Positions 9,485 to 18,856 are shown, counted from the stretch's first letter. The stretch is 55,966 bases of DNA from an uncultured Salinicoccus sp. (GCA_947494965.1 CANLWV010000003.1:235252-291217), one strand, 5' to 3'. Notes: generated from the sequence alone by a model not told the origin. Translations and numbers: made by a program.

Positions 9485-10717
9485 ATGCAAATAGAAATTC
9501 TATTTATTGCTAAAGATGAAGCAAATAAAGTAAAAATTAGTGATGTTAAGCAATTATTTCGAGATATCTTCGATTTTTCTCATGATAGAATTCAGTTCGA
9601 TAATGAAAATTCTATACTCTGTGTATTTAATCAAACTACTAAAAATAAATTTGTTTCTGTAGAGTTAACTATTGATGGGCAAGCAGCAAAACATGCAACT
9701 ATTTTAAGTGAACTCAAGAACATTGTTCAGAGTGGCTCACACAGAAGAAACTTTCACATACTTATATCATACGATGAAAGTTCTAATTATTATTGTAATA
9801 AATTATTCTACTGGTTATCTCAATATGAAAGAAAACTAAGACACTTTATATATATAACAATTATTAATGCTCTTGGGAATCGTTGGGTAGAAGGTACCAT
9901 TGAAAAAGATAAAGATTTAGAAAAAAGCATTAAAAAAAGTTATGCAAAAAATAAAGAAAAAATGATTGAAGATGCTTTAGAGGAATTTGATTTCTCAAAC
10001 TATGATACTTATTTGTTTACTCCTTATCCTGATGTCGAGCCTACAAGTGTGATTGAAGAAACTATTGAGTATAGTAGACAAAATGATATAGAGAAAGAAA
10101 ATATAATTAGAATATTAAATCAAGGAAAAGCGAAGTCACTTTGGGAAAGATATTTCAAATCGACTGAAATTGAAAATCTTCAAGATAATATCCATAATAT
10201 AAGAAAAATTAGAAACTCTGTCATGCATAATAAACAAATAACACATGAAGATTTCAAAGTTTACAAAAGTCTATTGAGAAATTCGATAACCTTAATTGAT
10301 AAAGCTATTATTGAAATAAAAACCAAAAAATATTACGATAGCAAAATTTCAGATGTCTATATATCATTTAAGAATGTTACAGAATCGCTACGAACTATAG
10401 CTGAACCACTTGCTGAAATACAAAAAGTAATGCAAAATGCTTTAAAATCCTATGAAAGAACAATGGTAGAAGCTAGGAAACTTGCACTTAAGCACGATAT
10501 TGTAAATAAGCCTTTAATATCTCCGGCACTCAAGAGTTCTCTTATCCATTATCAATCAATATTTGAAACTATGCTTGATCCTTTAAGAAAAATTCCATCA
10601 TTATCGTATTCACCGATGATTGAGCAATTGGGAGAAGAAGAACAACGTCCTGAGCATAATGAACCTCCAGAAGACAAAATTAATAAAAGCGAAGAAAAAA
10701 CATCGCATGATGATTAA
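9485..10717 (+). CDS. HEPN-domain protein adjoining the type I operon
   Basis: This 410-residue protein is encoded 33 bases after hsdR on the same strand, so it is probably part of the restriction operon. Around residues 236-262 it has the HEPN ribonuclease-like motif RxxxxH (R243-N-S-V-M-H248), in a context resembling Swt1-type and abortive-infection HEPN domains. The N-terminal 150 residues form an unassigned alpha/beta-looking region, and the C-terminus is a long charged helical tail. HEPN proteins often act as RNases that stop phage growth; here that role is inferred from motif and location only. The gene is strongly AT-rich compared with hsdR. It could instead be a non-catalytic partner. 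Confidence 0.7.
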   Translation: MQIEILFIAKDEANKVKISDVKQLFRDIFDFSHDRIQFDNENSILCVFNQTTKNKFVSVELTIDGQAAKHATILSELKNIVQSGSHRRNFHILISYDESSNYYCNKLFYWLSQYERKLRHFIYITIINALGNRWVEGTIEKDKDLEKSIKKSYAKNKEKMIEDALEEFDFSNYDTYLFTPYPDVEPTSVIEETIEYSRQNDIEKENIIRILNQGKAKSLWERYFKSTEIENLQDNIHNIRKIRNSVMHNKQITHEDFKVYKSLLRNSITLIDKAIIEIKTKKYYDSKISDVYISFKNVTESLRTIAEPLAEIQKVMQNALKSYERTMVEARKLALKHDIVNKPLISPALKSSLIHYQSIFETMLDPLRKIPSLSYSPMIEQLGEEEQRPEHNEPPEDKINKSEEKTSHDD

Positions 10718-10735
10718 GAGATTTGATTCCTACTT

Positions 10736-10766
10736 AAAAGAAGATGAGCAAGATCATCTTCTTTTT
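10736..10766. terminator. Terminator between the HEPN gene and rlmH
   Basis: A perfect 12-base stem (AAAAGAAGATGA with TCATCTTCTTTT) encloses a 6-base loop. It has T residues on both sides when each strand is read, so it can end transcripts from both converging genes. It sits inside the cassette, about 55 bases from the attachment core. Confidence 0.85.
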
Positions 10767-10821
10767 CATGAGAGCCAACGTATATAAATACATTACACTT
10801 TTTTATAACCTGTCGCTGGTT

Positions 10822-10848
10822 AAAACCGCATTAACGATGATATGCTTC
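10822..10848 (-). other. SCC attachment site at the 3' end of rlmH
   Basis: Read on the minus strand this is GAAGCATATCAT, then CGTTAA (including the rlmH stop), then TGCGGTTTT. The S. aureus SCC site is, from family knowledge, GAAGCATATCATAAATGATGCGGTTTTT, so both arms are conserved and only the codons at the centre differ. Ccr recombinases insert SCC elements here and leave the RlmH C-terminus (EAYHR) intact. The cassette-type genes lie directly on the lower-coordinate side. A second copy marking the far end is not in the window. Confidence 0.8.
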
Positions 10849-11310
10849 ATTCCTGATAATCTTATTTACCCTAAATATCTGCTCAAGCAGCATCACCTTC
10901 ATCATTTGATGCGGGTAGGTGAGGGAGCCGAAACTGATTTCCTGGTCGGAACGTTTCTGAACTGCTTTACCAATTCCGTTGCTGCCGCCTATGATGAAGA
11001 CGACGTCGCTTTTACCGGTGTTCATCCACCTTTGGTATTCTTTCGCCAAATTTTCACTGGTATAGGTCTTACCTTGGATTTCCAGCGTGACGACATGCTG
11101 GTTTTCTTTGATTTTACTCAAGATTTTTTGCGCTTCTTTGTCTTTTATGATTTCTATATCTTTATCGCTTGCATTGTTTGGTTCTTTTTCATCTTGAATC
11201 TCGATCAGTTCGAGTTTAGCGTAGCCACTTATGCGTTTACTGTATTCCTCGACTGCCTGCCGCCAGTACTTTTCTTTTAATTTGCCCACGGTTATCAGTG
11301 TAATTTTCAT
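10831..11310 (-). CDS. rlmH: 23S rRNA pseudouridine-1915 N3-methyltransferase
   Basis: RlmH (OrfX, YydA) is a SPOUT-fold enzyme that methylates pseudouridine 1915 of 23S rRNA. The 159-residue protein has the normal length and begins MKITLITVGKLKE. The SAM-binding loop FIIGGSNGIG and the C-terminal knot segment ending EAYHR are present. The ATG at 11310 has AAGGAG seven bases upstream; an in-frame ATG at 11361 is not needed. The 3' end doubles as the SCC attachment site. Upstream lies a DnaA-box cluster rather than a close operon partner. Confidence 0.97.
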   Translation of the reverse strand: MKITLITVGKLKEKYWRQAVEEYSKRISGYAKLELIEIQDEKEPNNASDKDIEIIKDKEAQKILSKIKENQHVVTLEIQGKTYTSENLAKEYQRWMNTGKSDVVFIIGGSNGIGKAVQKRSDQEISFGSLTYPHQMMKVMLLEQIFRVNKIIRNEAYHR

Positions 11311-11351
11311 TTTATGTCTCCTTCCGTTGCTGTTATATCTGTAGAATCTAC

Positions 11352-11607
11352 CTATCCACATGTGAATATCTATTAGCAGATTTTAACGTATGGTGGATAA
11401 TACACATGTTTATACACAACTTTCCCACATATCCACATGAATTCATTAATTATTATACATAAAAAGGGATTTTAATCATTAAATTTCTATAATTATAAAT
11501 AAAACAGCCAGTTTTACACAACTGACTGTTTACTTATCCACAATTATTATAAATTATCCACAATAATCGTAGGTTATGCACACCTTTTTTCATAATTGTG
11601 TGTATAA
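11352..11607. promoter_or_regulatory. DnaA-box cluster between rlmH and walJ
   Basis: Within 256 bases there are two perfect TTATCCACA boxes (11534-11542 and 11554-11562), in the same orientation and 20 bases apart. There are also at least six one-mismatch boxes: 11352 CTATCCACA, 11392 GGTGGATAA, 11410 TTATACACA, 11429 ATATCCACA, 11574 TTATGCACA and 11599 TGTGTATAA. The segment has no gene. It lies far from the two oriC arrays, so it may titrate DnaA or control rlmH. From memory, B. subtilis also has a DnaA-box cluster beside yydA, the rlmH orthologue. Confidence 0.75.
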
Positions 11608-11609
11608 CT

Positions 11610-12407
11610 TTATATTTGGTAGATTTTGGTCGGTATTGCCTTATCGGTATTGCTTATCGTTATATCATTATCCGTATCGATGTCGTAATGGTTCAATATC
11701 TGTTCGACACTCATTTTAGCAAGTTCCTTCATGTTATTATCAAGACTTAAATGACTCAGATATATGCGCTTGGTGCGGTCTGTTATAACGTCGTGCATCG
11801 CATGCGCTGCATCTTCATTGGAAACGTGTCCGACATCGGAAAGTATGCGTTGCTTGGTCATCCATGGATATCTGCACATCCGGAGCATATCTACATCATG
11901 GTTGCTTTCAAAGACGAAGCAGTCACTGTCTTTTATAATGCCTTTCATCTGATCCGAAACATAGCCTGTATCGGTGATGATTGAAAGCTTTTTATCATTC
12001 TGCATAAATGTATAGAACTGTGGATCGATTGCATCGTGGGACACATTGAATGATTGGACATCCATCCCAAGGAGTTCCTTTTCCTCCAGTGGATTGAAGT
12101 GGAACTTCCTGTCACTCGCGACCTGAATATCCTTCGACTCGATGCGCTGCCACGTCTTCTCATTCGCATATACCGGAATGCCATATTTTTTTGAAATGAC
12201 TTTCAGACCCTTGATATGGTCACTGTGCTCGTGCGTAATGAGTATGGCATCAACATTCTTAAGGGAGGTGCCTAGTGAATTCAATGCTTCCTCCGTCCGC
12301 TTGCACGAAAGTCCCACATCTATGAGCAGGCTGCCTTGTTCTGTTTCGAGATACGTACTGTTTCCCGTGGAGCCGCTGGCTAACACGCTCATCTTCATTC
12401 TGTTCAC
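11610..12407 (-). CDS. walJ: WalJ (YycJ) metallo-beta-lactamase-fold protein
   Basis: This 265-residue protein has the metallo-beta-lactamase fold and belongs to the YycJ/WalJ group of putative exonucleases encoded with the WalRK system. The metal motif THEHSDH is near residue 60, with further histidines at SHDA and SHLS. The GTG at 12407 forms a GTGA overlap with the walI stop, which suggests coupled translation; an ATG three codons later is the alternative. It is the last gene of the walRKHIJ operon. Its substrate is not established; links to DNA damage tolerance and cell-wall metabolism have been proposed for the family. Confidence 0.93.
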   Translation of the reverse strand: MNRMKMSVLASGSTGNSTYLETEQGSLLIDVGLSCKRTEEALNSLGTSLKNVDAILITHEHSDHIKGLKVISKKYGIPVYANEKTWQRIESKDIQVASDRKFHFNPLEEKELLGMDVQSFNVSHDAIDPQFYTFMQNDKKLSIITDTGYVSDQMKGIIKDSDCFVFESNHDVDMLRMCRYPWMTKQRILSDVGHVSNEDAAHAMHDVITDRTKRIYLSHLSLDNNMKELAKMSVEQILNHYDIDTDNDITISNTDKAIPTKIYQI

Positions 12408-13180
12408 TCTCTTTCAATAATATCTTCTGTTTCGCTGATGGCATCTACATATACTGTCTTATCGACACCTTGGTCGTTGATATTGAATCTCCATTTCGGT
12501 CTGAGAAGTACTTGATCACCATCATTTAAGATGATGTAGTATCCGAGGCGGGCATCTTCAATCTCCGCTTCTCCGGAAATCCGTTCGTCAGTATATAGGC
12601 TCGCGACGACTTTCCCGGGATCACGGACAGCAACTGGCGAAGTATATTCATTCTCACTGATGTTTTTCAGATAGCCCTGTTCATACTCCATCGCCTGCTG
12701 GCCATCCCCTCTGTAAAGCAGTCTTGCCGCTTCATTATTGAAGATGGGCAATTCTTCATAATGCTGATTGAACAGCATATAGCCTTCATCACTCATTACA
12801 TCATCATACTCGTATTCCGAACCTCTGTAAACTTCTTCGGCCTTATGGTTTTCCAAATCCTCACGCGTCATATCGGGCGCATTTTCCCCGGCTTCAAAAT
12901 CGTTTTTCAAAACATAGCCTTCATTCGTCGTTTCAACTGTTTCAGCTTCTATCTCTTCAGAGTCTATAAAAGTCGCCTTGACTGCAGACAGTATATTCAA
13001 CTTGCGCGGCTCATGCTCCGGCAACTGTGATAGATCTATATTCGTCTCTTCAAGGATATTGGGTCGGCTTTCTATCTTATGGATATCTTCCTGCTGCTTA
13101 TTGTAGTACATCATGATGAGCCCGATGTTGATCAGTAGGAAGACCAGGATATAGAGGGATTTCGTCAGCTTCCAATCCAT
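12404..13180 (-). CDS. walI: WalI (YycI), WalK-modulating membrane protein
   Basis: This 258-residue protein has a single N-terminal membrane segment (about residues 8-25) and a large external domain, as expected for YycI/WalI. In the family it forms a complex with WalH and the sensor kinase WalK and tunes its activity. It is read from the walRKHIJ operon; its ATG overlaps the walH stop (TGATG) and GGAGG lies just upstream. The C-terminal part has the YycI pattern (LGYYIILNDGDQVLLRPKW). No oddities are seen. Confidence 0.93.
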   Translation of the reverse strand: MDWKLTKSLYILVFLLINIGLIMMYYNKQQEDIHKIESRPNILEETNIDLSQLPEHEPRKLNILSAVKATFIDSEEIEAETVETTNEGYVLKNDFEAGENAPDMTREDLENHKAEEVYRGSEYEYDDVMSDEGYMLFNQHYEELPIFNNEAARLLYRGDGQQAMEYEQGYLKNISENEYTSPVAVRDPGKVVASLYTDERISGEAEIEDARLGYYIILNDGDQVLLRPKWRFNINDQGVDKTVYVDAISETEDIIERE

Positions 13181-14493
13181 CAGTGGAGGCCTCCTTCATT
13201 GAACCGCATCCATTCGTCATTATACTTTACATACCATTGTGGGGTGAAGTGCAGCAGATTGAGTTCAGTCTGCACATCTGAAAACTGCATATCATAACCG
13301 ATCGTGATCTTCGATACTTTCTGGAGATCCAGATCTTCATTCAATGCAATCTGATAGCGGACGTCTTCCAGTCTTGCGAGGGACTTCATTTCATCATTCG
13401 GCACTTCTGCGCTGATGTTGAGTAGGGGACGCTGATATTCAAAAAGTGCATTGTTGCCGTACTTGGTCGTAACGACACTTGATATCTCATCGCTGAAGAC
13501 CGCGTATCCGTTTAAGGTGTAGCGATAAGTCGATTCGTTGCCGTCAGCTTCATAATCGAACAGCATATGTTCAGTTTCAAGGCCGCCATGTGAATTGAGG
13601 AAGTCGAAGCTTCTTTGAATGGTCTGATGCGGGTTTCGATTCGATGACAGCGACTCATCGAGGTTGGTGTAGACGAAATTATAGGTTCCGGGATTATATG
13701 TCGATAGGTTATGGGTCCCTTCGTAGACATATACATCATCGTTTTTATTAACTTCGATTTCATCGTCCATGAAGAGGATATCATTCATCGTATCGATGCC
13801 GATCTGAGTCATCAGAAAATGCTCGATCGAGACGGCGCCTGGGGCTTCGGGTCCATAGATGGCTGTCTTATTGTTCGAGGTTTTCTGGTTGGTGATGATG
13901 CCGACGTAATCTTCGAAGGAATCTTCATATTCCTCCACGATCGACAACAGGTAGCTGCTGTCGATGTCCGTCTCGGCGACGGCTACTTGTTCCAATGCTT
14001 CATTCAACATATAGAAAGTGACTTTTGGAGAAGCAATGTCTACTATAATCCGATCAAAACTGTAGTCGGGTAGGGCACCTTCGTAGGAGAACCCAAGCAC
14101 TTGGAACAGTGATTTGGACGGCATCTCGGATGGGTAGTCCACAATCAGGAATTCTTCACCCCCGTCTTCCTTAACATCAGGCGTCAGGCGATTTATATTA
14201 TTGTATATATCAATATTCTCAATTTCTGTATCCTTCAGAAACTCCCGTACGCCGACGACCGCATCTTCTTTAATCGTACCTTTCACTGTATTGCCGTCGA
14301 CCCATATCAATTGATAGGCCCGCATGACGCTGCCGAATTCCAGTGATTCCCCCTGACCGATGTTGGAGGTCGACTCGATTGATGTATCGACTTGCGAAAA
14401 TTCGGGCTGGTAGCTCCAGACCATATAGGTGAGGATGGCACTGCTGATGACGAGAAGGAAGAGGATTGTGGATTTGAGTCTTTCTCTATTCAT
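13180..14493 (-). CDS. walH: WalH (YycH), WalK-modulating membrane protein
   Basis: This 437-residue protein has one N-terminal membrane helix (about 8-27, [21 protein letters not shown]) followed by an extracellular domain, as in YycH/WalH. It acts with WalI on the WalK kinase at the membrane. The frame is open upstream, but the ATG at 14493 is chosen because GGAGGCGG is just upstream and the protein then starts with the membrane anchor. It overlaps the end of walK by 8 bases. Length and layout are normal. Confidence 0.93.
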   Translation of the reverse strand: MNRERLKSTILFLLVISSAILTYMVWSYQPEFSQVDTSIESTSNIGQGESLEFGSVMRAYQLIWVDGNTVKGTIKEDAVVGVREFLKDTEIENIDIYNNINRLTPDVKEDGGEEFLIVDYPSEMPSKSLFQVLGFSYEGALPDYSFDRIIVDIASPKVTFYMLNEALEQVAVAETDIDSSYLLSIVEEYEDSFEDYVGIITNQKTSNNKTAIYGPEAPGAVSIEHFLMTQIGIDTMNDILFMDDEIEVNKNDDVYVYEGTHNLSTYNPGTYNFVYTNLDESLSSNRNPHQTIQRSFDFLNSHGGLETEHMLFDYEADGNESTYRYTLNGYAVFSDEISSVVTTKYGNNALFEYQRPLLNISAEVPNDEMKSLARLEDVRYQIALNEDLDLQKVSKITIGYDMQFSDVQTELNLLHFTPQWYVKYNDEWMRFNEGGLH

Positions 14494-16327
14494 CCCAATC
14501 CGCCTCCTCCAGCGTTTCACACGGCAGGTTGATGAAGATTGTTGTACCATGGTTCTCCACGCTGTTTGCCCATATCCTACCATCATGCGCTTCGACGATT
14601 TCTTTTGATATGGCTAACCCGAGTCCTGTCCCGCCCATTTTTCGGGCACGGCCTTTATCGACCCGGTAGAACCTCTCGAATATACGATCCACTTTGCTTG
14701 CGGGTATACCCAGTCCGTTATCCTTTATCCGCACGGTCAGACGGTTGTACAGACGGTTCTGTTTCACATGAAACTCGACTTTCTTGTTTTCCTTGCTTGA
14801 ATACTTGATGGCATTCGATATGACGTTATCGAGTACCTGACCCATCTTATCCACCGCAATCTCTGTAAAGACAGCGGTATCCGGGATATCGCGCACGAAT
14901 TCGACTTCATCCTTATGGGTCATTTCGAAGCGGTCGATGATGCGGTTTAGGAACAGATTGAAATCTACAATTTCCTTGGACAGCTCTTCTGCTTCATTAT
15001 CCATTCTGGAAAGTTGCAGTAGATCTTCGACCAGACGGATCATACGGTCTGTCTCTTCACGGGTCACACCGAGGAATTTGGGGGCGAGTGTTTCATTTTG
15101 CCAAGCGCCGTCCTGTAGGGCTTCTATATAGCTCCGCATGGATGTAAGCGGCGTCCTGAGCTCGTGGGAGACATTGGCTACGAATTCACGCCGCTCAGTA
15201 TCCACACGCTCCTGCTCTGTAACATCATGGAGCACAGCGATGTAACCATTGATGAATCCTGTATCCTTGACGATGGTCGAGAAATTTACACGGATGGTCG
15301 TCTCTTCATCATCGTGGTTGAAGAAGAGGAGCTGACTCTCATCCATCTCCTGGATTTCTTCGAGCATCATTTCATCGTCCAGCTTCAATACGGCAAGCAT
15401 ATCCTCTCCGCGCGTATTTTCTGCTGTCGCCCCGATCATATCGAGCGCCATTTCATTGACTACGCGTATGCGGCCCCGACGGTCCGTAGCGATGATGCCG
15501 TCGGACATATGGGTGATGACAGAGTCCAGGCGCTTCTTCTCACTTTCCGTATTGGCTTGGGCTTCTTGAACACGTTTCGACAGCATGTTGAATGAGCCTG
15601 CCAATTCACCGATTTCATCACTGCTGTATATCTTTACACGCGATGTGTAGTCCCCTTCCGACATGAGGAGCGCCTGGTTGCGCATATCCGTAATCGGACG
15701 GGTGATTGTGCGCGCGATGAAGATGCCAAGGATGCTCGTGATGATGAGGGAGATCATTGTGGCGATGATGAATGTATTGTTGATGGCCTGCAGCTGTTTG
15801 TATACTTCCTCTATATTGGACGAGGTATATATCGCCCCGAGTATCTGGCCTTCCTGGATGACTGGCTGATTCAACAGCCAAACGCGCTGGTTGTCCTGGT
15901 CCACGTTGACGTAGATTTCCTCGTTGCGTGTACCGGTGGTGATGGATTCCTCAGTCAGGGGCGCATCGATCCTTGTACCGACACTCAGTTCATTTGAGAT
16001 CCGGCTTGTTGCGATAAGGACATTATCCGAATTGACATATCTGATCTCTTCTATTTCCGAGCGGTTGCCGTAATCGGCAAGCAAGGTCTGCACCTCTTCC
16101 TGGAACTGGGCACTATCGTCTCCATATTCCCTATGCAGCTCGTTAATCCTCGTGTCAATGAGACTCACCTGCGTCTCGATGTTTTCCTGGAAATTGCCGA
16201 TCAGTTCCTTCTCGAGCGTGTTGGTGAAGTACAGTCCGATGATCTGCATGCCGATGATGATCAAAAGCACATAGATGATGACAAGTTTGATATGGAGGGA
16301 CTGCAGATTTTTGAAAAACTGCTTCAT
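14486..16327 (-). CDS. walK: WalK essential cell-wall sensor histidine kinase
   Basis: This 613-residue sensor kinase has transmembrane helices at about 13-34 and 185-205 flanking an extracellular Cache-like domain (about 36-182). A HAMP domain (about 206-258), a PAS domain (about 262-370), the HisKA phosphoacceptor H388 in VSHELRTP, and an HATPase domain with N, G1 (DNGLGIP) and G2 (GTGLGLAI) boxes follow. It phosphorylates WalR to control autolysins and wall metabolism. It starts 15 bases after walR and overlaps walH. A ParB-like site lies inside its coding sequence at 14760. All catalytic motifs are intact. Confidence 0.97.
   Translation of the reverse strand: MKQFFKNLQSLHIKLVIIYVLLIIIGMQIIGLYFTNTLEKELIGNFQENIETQVSLIDTRINELHREYGDDSAQFQEEVQTLLADYGNRSEIEEIRYVNSDNVLIATSRISNELSVGTRIDAPLTEESITTGTRNEEIYVNVDQDNQRVWLLNQPVIQEGQILGAIYTSSNIEEVYKQLQAINNTFIIATMISLIITSILGIFIARTITRPITDMRNQALLMSEGDYTSRVKIYSSDEIGELAGSFNMLSKRVQEAQANTESEKKRLDSVITHMSDGIIATDRRGRIRVVNEMALDMIGATAENTRGEDMLAVLKLDDEMMLEEIQEMDESQLLFFNHDDEETTIRVNFSTIVKDTGFINGYIAVLHDVTEQERVDTERREFVANVSHELRTPLTSMRSYIEALQDGAWQNETLAPKFLGVTREETDRMIRLVEDLLQLSRMDNEAEELSKEIVDFNLFLNRIIDRFEMTHKDEVEFVRDIPDTAVFTEIAVDKMGQVLDNVISNAIKYSSKENKKVEFHVKQNRLYNRLTVRIKDNGLGIPASKVDRIFERFYRVDKGRARKMGGTGLGLAISKEIVEAHDGRIWANSVENHGTTIFINLPCETLEEADWDE
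14760..14775. other. Candidate parS (ParB-binding) site within walK
   Basis: TGTTTCACATGAAACT is an imperfect palindrome close to the Firmicute parS consensus, TGTTTCACGTGAAACA or TGTTCCACGTGAAACA; two of 16 bases differ from the first form. It lies about 24 kb from the dnaA start, where ParB sites are expected. The central CG is changed to CA, so affinity is uncertain. Confidence 0.5.
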
Positions 16328-16342
16328 TAAGCGTTAACTCCT

Positions 16343-17044
16343 TTATTCATCACCTTGGATATAGTAACCGACACCGCGTCGTGTCATGAGATACTCAGGG
16401 TGCGACGGATCATCCTCCACTTTTTCCCTGAGTCGTCTGACGGTCACGTCGACTGTACGTACATCTCCAAAATAATCATAACCCCATACCGTCTCAAGCA
16501 GGTGCTCCCGCGTCATGACTTGGGACAGATGCTGGGCAAGATAATTAAACAGTTCGAATTCCCTGTGGGTCAAGTCGATATCTTTATCGTATTTCTTTAT
16601 TGCGAAGGCTTCCGGTATGACTGTAATGTCCCGGATCTGGATATTATTGGATTCCGGTTCCTTCTCTTTCGAAGCCGGTTCGACATTCCGCCTCAAGTTC
16701 GCCTTTACCCGGGCGATGAGTTCACGGGTAGAGAAGGGTTTCGTCACATAATCATCAGCGCCGAGTTCCAATCCGAGCACTTTATCTATCTCGGAATCTT
16801 TTGCCGTCAGCATGATGATCGGCATATCGTGCTTCTTGCGCACTTCCCTGCATACTTCCATGCCATCCATACCCGGGAGCATGATGTCCAAAAGTACTAT
16901 ATCCGGCACCACGTCCAAAATCAATTCCAAAGCATCGTTGCCATCATAGGCACAATGCACCTCATATCCTTCCTTTTCAAGGTTGAATTCCAGAATATCC
17001 GCAATCGGCCGTTCGTCATCCACTACAACAATCTTCTTGGGCAT
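16343..17044 (-). CDS. walR: WalR response regulator
   Basis: This 233-residue OmpR/PhoB-family regulator has a receiver domain (1-118) with acidic residues DDE at 9-11 and a phosphoacceptor aspartate in VLLDIMLPG, and a winged-helix DNA-binding domain at the C-terminus ([23 protein letters not shown]). It is the essential regulator of cell-wall hydrolase genes in low-GC Gram-positives. It is the first gene of walRKHIJ; upstream lie about 90 bases with a weak TTTAAT-17-TATAAA promoter match, then the tRNA terminator. Length and motifs are normal. Confidence 0.97.
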   Translation of the reverse strand: MPKKIVVVDDERPIADILEFNLEKEGYEVHCAYDGNDALELILDVVPDIVLLDIMLPGMDGMEVCREVRKKHDMPIIMLTAKDSEIDKVLGLELGADDYVTKPFSTRELIARVKANLRRNVEPASKEKEPESNNIQIRDITVIPEAFAIKKYDKDIDLTHREFELFNYLAQHLSQVMTREHLLETVWGYDYFGDVRTVDVTVRRLREKVEDDPSHPEYLMTRRGVGYYIQGDE

Positions 17045-17137
17045 TTCTTTCCCCCGCTTTCATTACAAGGTTTATAAACACACTCGTATCCAAATTAAAT
17101 GTATCATTTTTTCGGATGCATTTCCATCAACCATAGC

Positions 17138-17169
17138 AAAAAAGCCATCAGCAAGAAAGGCTGACAGCT
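17138..17169 (-). terminator. Terminator of the tRNA pair
   Basis: On the minus strand AGCTGTCAGC pairs with GCTGATGGCT over a short loop and is followed by six T residues. It lies directly after tRNA-Asp and upstream of the walR promoter. Confidence 0.85.
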
Positions 17170-17177
17170 CAGATGGA

Positions 17178-17250
17178 CGGTCCCGACGGGAATCGAACCC
17201 GCGATCTCCTGCGTGACAGGCAGGCATGTTAACCGCTACACCACGGGACC
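17178..17250 (-). tRNA. tRNA-Asp (GUC)
   Basis: The cloverleaf can be folded by eye: acceptor GGTCCCG with CGGGACC, anticodon stem CCTGC/GCAGG around loop CTGTCAC (anticodon GTC), and T-arm GCGGG-TTCGATT-CCCGT. Discriminator is G; CCA is not encoded. It is 73 bases long and lies 27 bases downstream of tRNA-Glu. Confidence 0.97.
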
Positions 17251-17277
17251 AGAATTATGTGAAATATAATATATAAG

Positions 17278-17349
17278 TGACCCGTACGGGACTCGAACCC
17301 GTGTTACCGCCGTGAAAGGGCGGTGTCTTAACCGCTTGACCAACGGGCC
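17278..17349 (-). tRNA. tRNA-Glu (UUC)
   Basis: Acceptor GGCCCGT pairs with ACGGGTC and is followed by discriminator A. The anticodon stem CCGCC/GGCGG encloses CTTTCAC, giving anticodon TTC; the T-arm contains GGGTTCGAGTCCC. It is 72 bases, without an encoded CCA. It is transcribed before tRNA-Asp. Confidence 0.97.
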
Positions 17350-17428
17350 ATATGTTTTAACACAAACATTATTATACCATGAGGCAAATTTATTTTTCAA
17401 CTCAAATTTTCACATTTCTAAAGTGAAT

Positions 17429-17451
17429 ATCCCGCGGTCAGCCCGCGGGAT
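17429..17451 (-). terminator. Probable purA terminator
   Basis: A 9-base GC-rich stem (ATCCCGCGG with CCGCGGGAT) around a 5-base loop lies six bases after the purA stop. The T run that should follow is weak (ATTCACTTT), so its efficiency is uncertain. Confidence 0.55.
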
Positions 17452-17456
17452 CAGTT

Positions 17457-18743
17457 CTATTGCCAGAAATTTTTGAGGAGGTTCGTCTGGTTGCGGTCCG
17501 GTCCTACAGAGAAGATCGAGATATTCACTCCTGTAAGGCGTGAAATCTCTTCCAAATAGTTTCTGGCATTATCCGGCAGATCTTCCAGACGTTCGATGCC
17601 TGTGATGTCTTCTTTCCATCCCGGCAATGTCTTGAAGATTGGTTTGGCGTGTTCCAATTCCTTCAGTGTAGCCGGATATTCAGTCATTTCCACTCCGTCT
17701 ATTTCGTAGGCTGTACAGATCTTGACCGATTCCAGGCCGCTCAGCACATCTATGGAATTGAGCGACAGATCGGTGATGCCACTGACGCGGCGTGCGTGGC
17801 GGACAACAACACTGTCGAACCATCCAACACGTCTCGGGCGACCTGTTGTAGTACCGTATTCCCGGCCTATTTCACGGATATGTTCTGCGTTGTCATCAAA
17901 CAGTTCAGTAGGGAAGGGGCCGTCTCCGACGCGTGAAGTATAGGCTTTGCACACACCCACTATGTTCTTCAATGAAGTCGGACCGACGCCGCAGCCAACC
18001 GTGACATTACCTGCAACGGGGTTGCTCGAAGTGACGAAGGGGTATGTGCCGTGATCGATATCGAGCATGACACCTTGCGCACCTTCAAACAGGACGTTTT
18101 GACCATTCTCGAATGCATCATCGAGTATTTTGGCAGTATCCGTGACGTAAGGCGCGAGGCGCTCTGCCGCTTTGCGGTAAGGTTCGAATATTTCATCGAA
18201 TGTATAGCCTTCACGTCCATAGAGTGCCTTGAACATGTGGTTCTTCATCTCGAGGTTCTCTTTCAACCTTTTGCTGAAAGTCTCTTCATCTATCAGGTCG
18301 GCCATGCGTATGCCGATGCGCTGCGCCTTATCTACATAACACGGGCCGATACCCCTTTTGGTCGTCCCGATCTTATTCGCTCCACGTGCTTCTTCTTCAA
18401 GCTCGTCCTGAAGCAGATGGTAGGGCAGGATAACTTGGGCACGGTTTGAAATCCTGAGGTTGTCCACTGAAATGCCACGTTCGATCAAGCCGTCGAGTTC
18501 CTTGATTATGGAAAGGGGATCGATGACGACGCCGTTACCGATCAGGGAGATTTTATCTTTATAGAATATTCCGGAAGGCACGAGGTGGAGCTTATACGTT
18601 TCGCCACCGAATTGAATCGTGTGGCCTGCGTTGTTCCCTCCGGAGAAACGTGCGATGATATGCGCTTCTTCAGACAGGAAATCTGTAATTTTACCTTTTC
18701 CTTCGTCGCCCCATTGGGTTCCGACTACTACTGTTCCAGACAT
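17457..18743 (-). CDS. purA: Adenylosuccinate synthetase
   Basis: PurA joins IMP and aspartate with GTP hydrolysis to make adenylosuccinate, the first committed step to AMP. The 428-residue protein has the normal length and starts [17 protein letters not shown], which includes the IMP/GTP active-site loop. Later motifs include [13 protein letters not shown] and [18 protein letters not shown] stands before the ATG. It has its own promoter (18781-18809) and lies between dnaB and the tRNA genes, as in staphylococci. Confidence 0.98.
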   Translation of the reverse strand: MSGTVVVGTQWGDEGKGKITDFLSEEAHIIARFSGGNNAGHTIQFGGETYKLHLVPSGIFYKDKISLIGNGVVIDPLSIIKELDGLIERGISVDNLRISNRAQVILPYHLLQDELEEEARGANKIGTTKRGIGPCYVDKAQRIGIRMADLIDEETFSKRLKENLEMKNHMFKALYGREGYTFDEIFEPYRKAAERLAPYVTDTAKILDDAFENGQNVLFEGAQGVMLDIDHGTYPFVTSSNPVAGNVTVGCGVGPTSLKNIVGVCKAYTSRVGDGPFPTELFDDNAEHIREIGREYGTTTGRPRRVGWFDSVVVRHARRVSGITDLSLNSIDVLSGLESVKICTAYEIDGVEMTEYPATLKELEHAKPIFKTLPGWKEDITGIERLEDLPDNARNYLEEISRLTGVNISIFSVGPDRNQTNLLKNFWQ

Positions 18744-18780
18744 AAGTTTGCCTCCAATTTATCATTGAAATACCGTACTT

Positions 18781-18809
18781 ATTCTAACAATAAGCTGAAC
18801 ATAATGCAA
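18781..18809 (-). promoter_or_regulatory. purA promoter
   Basis: On the minus strand TTGCAT and TAGAAT are separated by 17 bases, a good sigma-A promoter, 38 bases before the purA start codon. Confidence 0.65.
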
Positions 18810-18817
18810 TTAAAAAT

Positions 18818-18854
18818 ACGAACGTTTTTATAGGGGTCCTATAAAAACATTCGT
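18818..18854 (-). terminator. dnaB terminator
   Basis: A 17-base stem with one mismatch (ACGAATGTTTTTATAGG with CCTATAAAAACGTTCGT) and a 3-base loop begins two bases after the dnaB stop. ATTTTTAA follows on the minus strand. Confidence 0.75.
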
Positions 18855-18856
18855 AA

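Noticed and set aside
10744..11280. 178-codon open frame on the plus strand
   Set aside because: It lies opposite rlmH, has no ribosome site and no family resemblance; it is a shadow of rlmH.
12359..12374. TGTTTCCCGTGGAGCC in walJ as a parS site
   Set aside because: Three mismatches in key palindromic positions; likely chance.
12610..12623. CTTTCCCGGGATCA in walI as a Noc site
   Set aside because: Only the central ten bases match (10 of 14) and the right arm is lost.
16355..17077. 240-codon open frame antisense to walR
   Set aside because: It fully overlaps an essential, well-identified gene and shows no protein family features.
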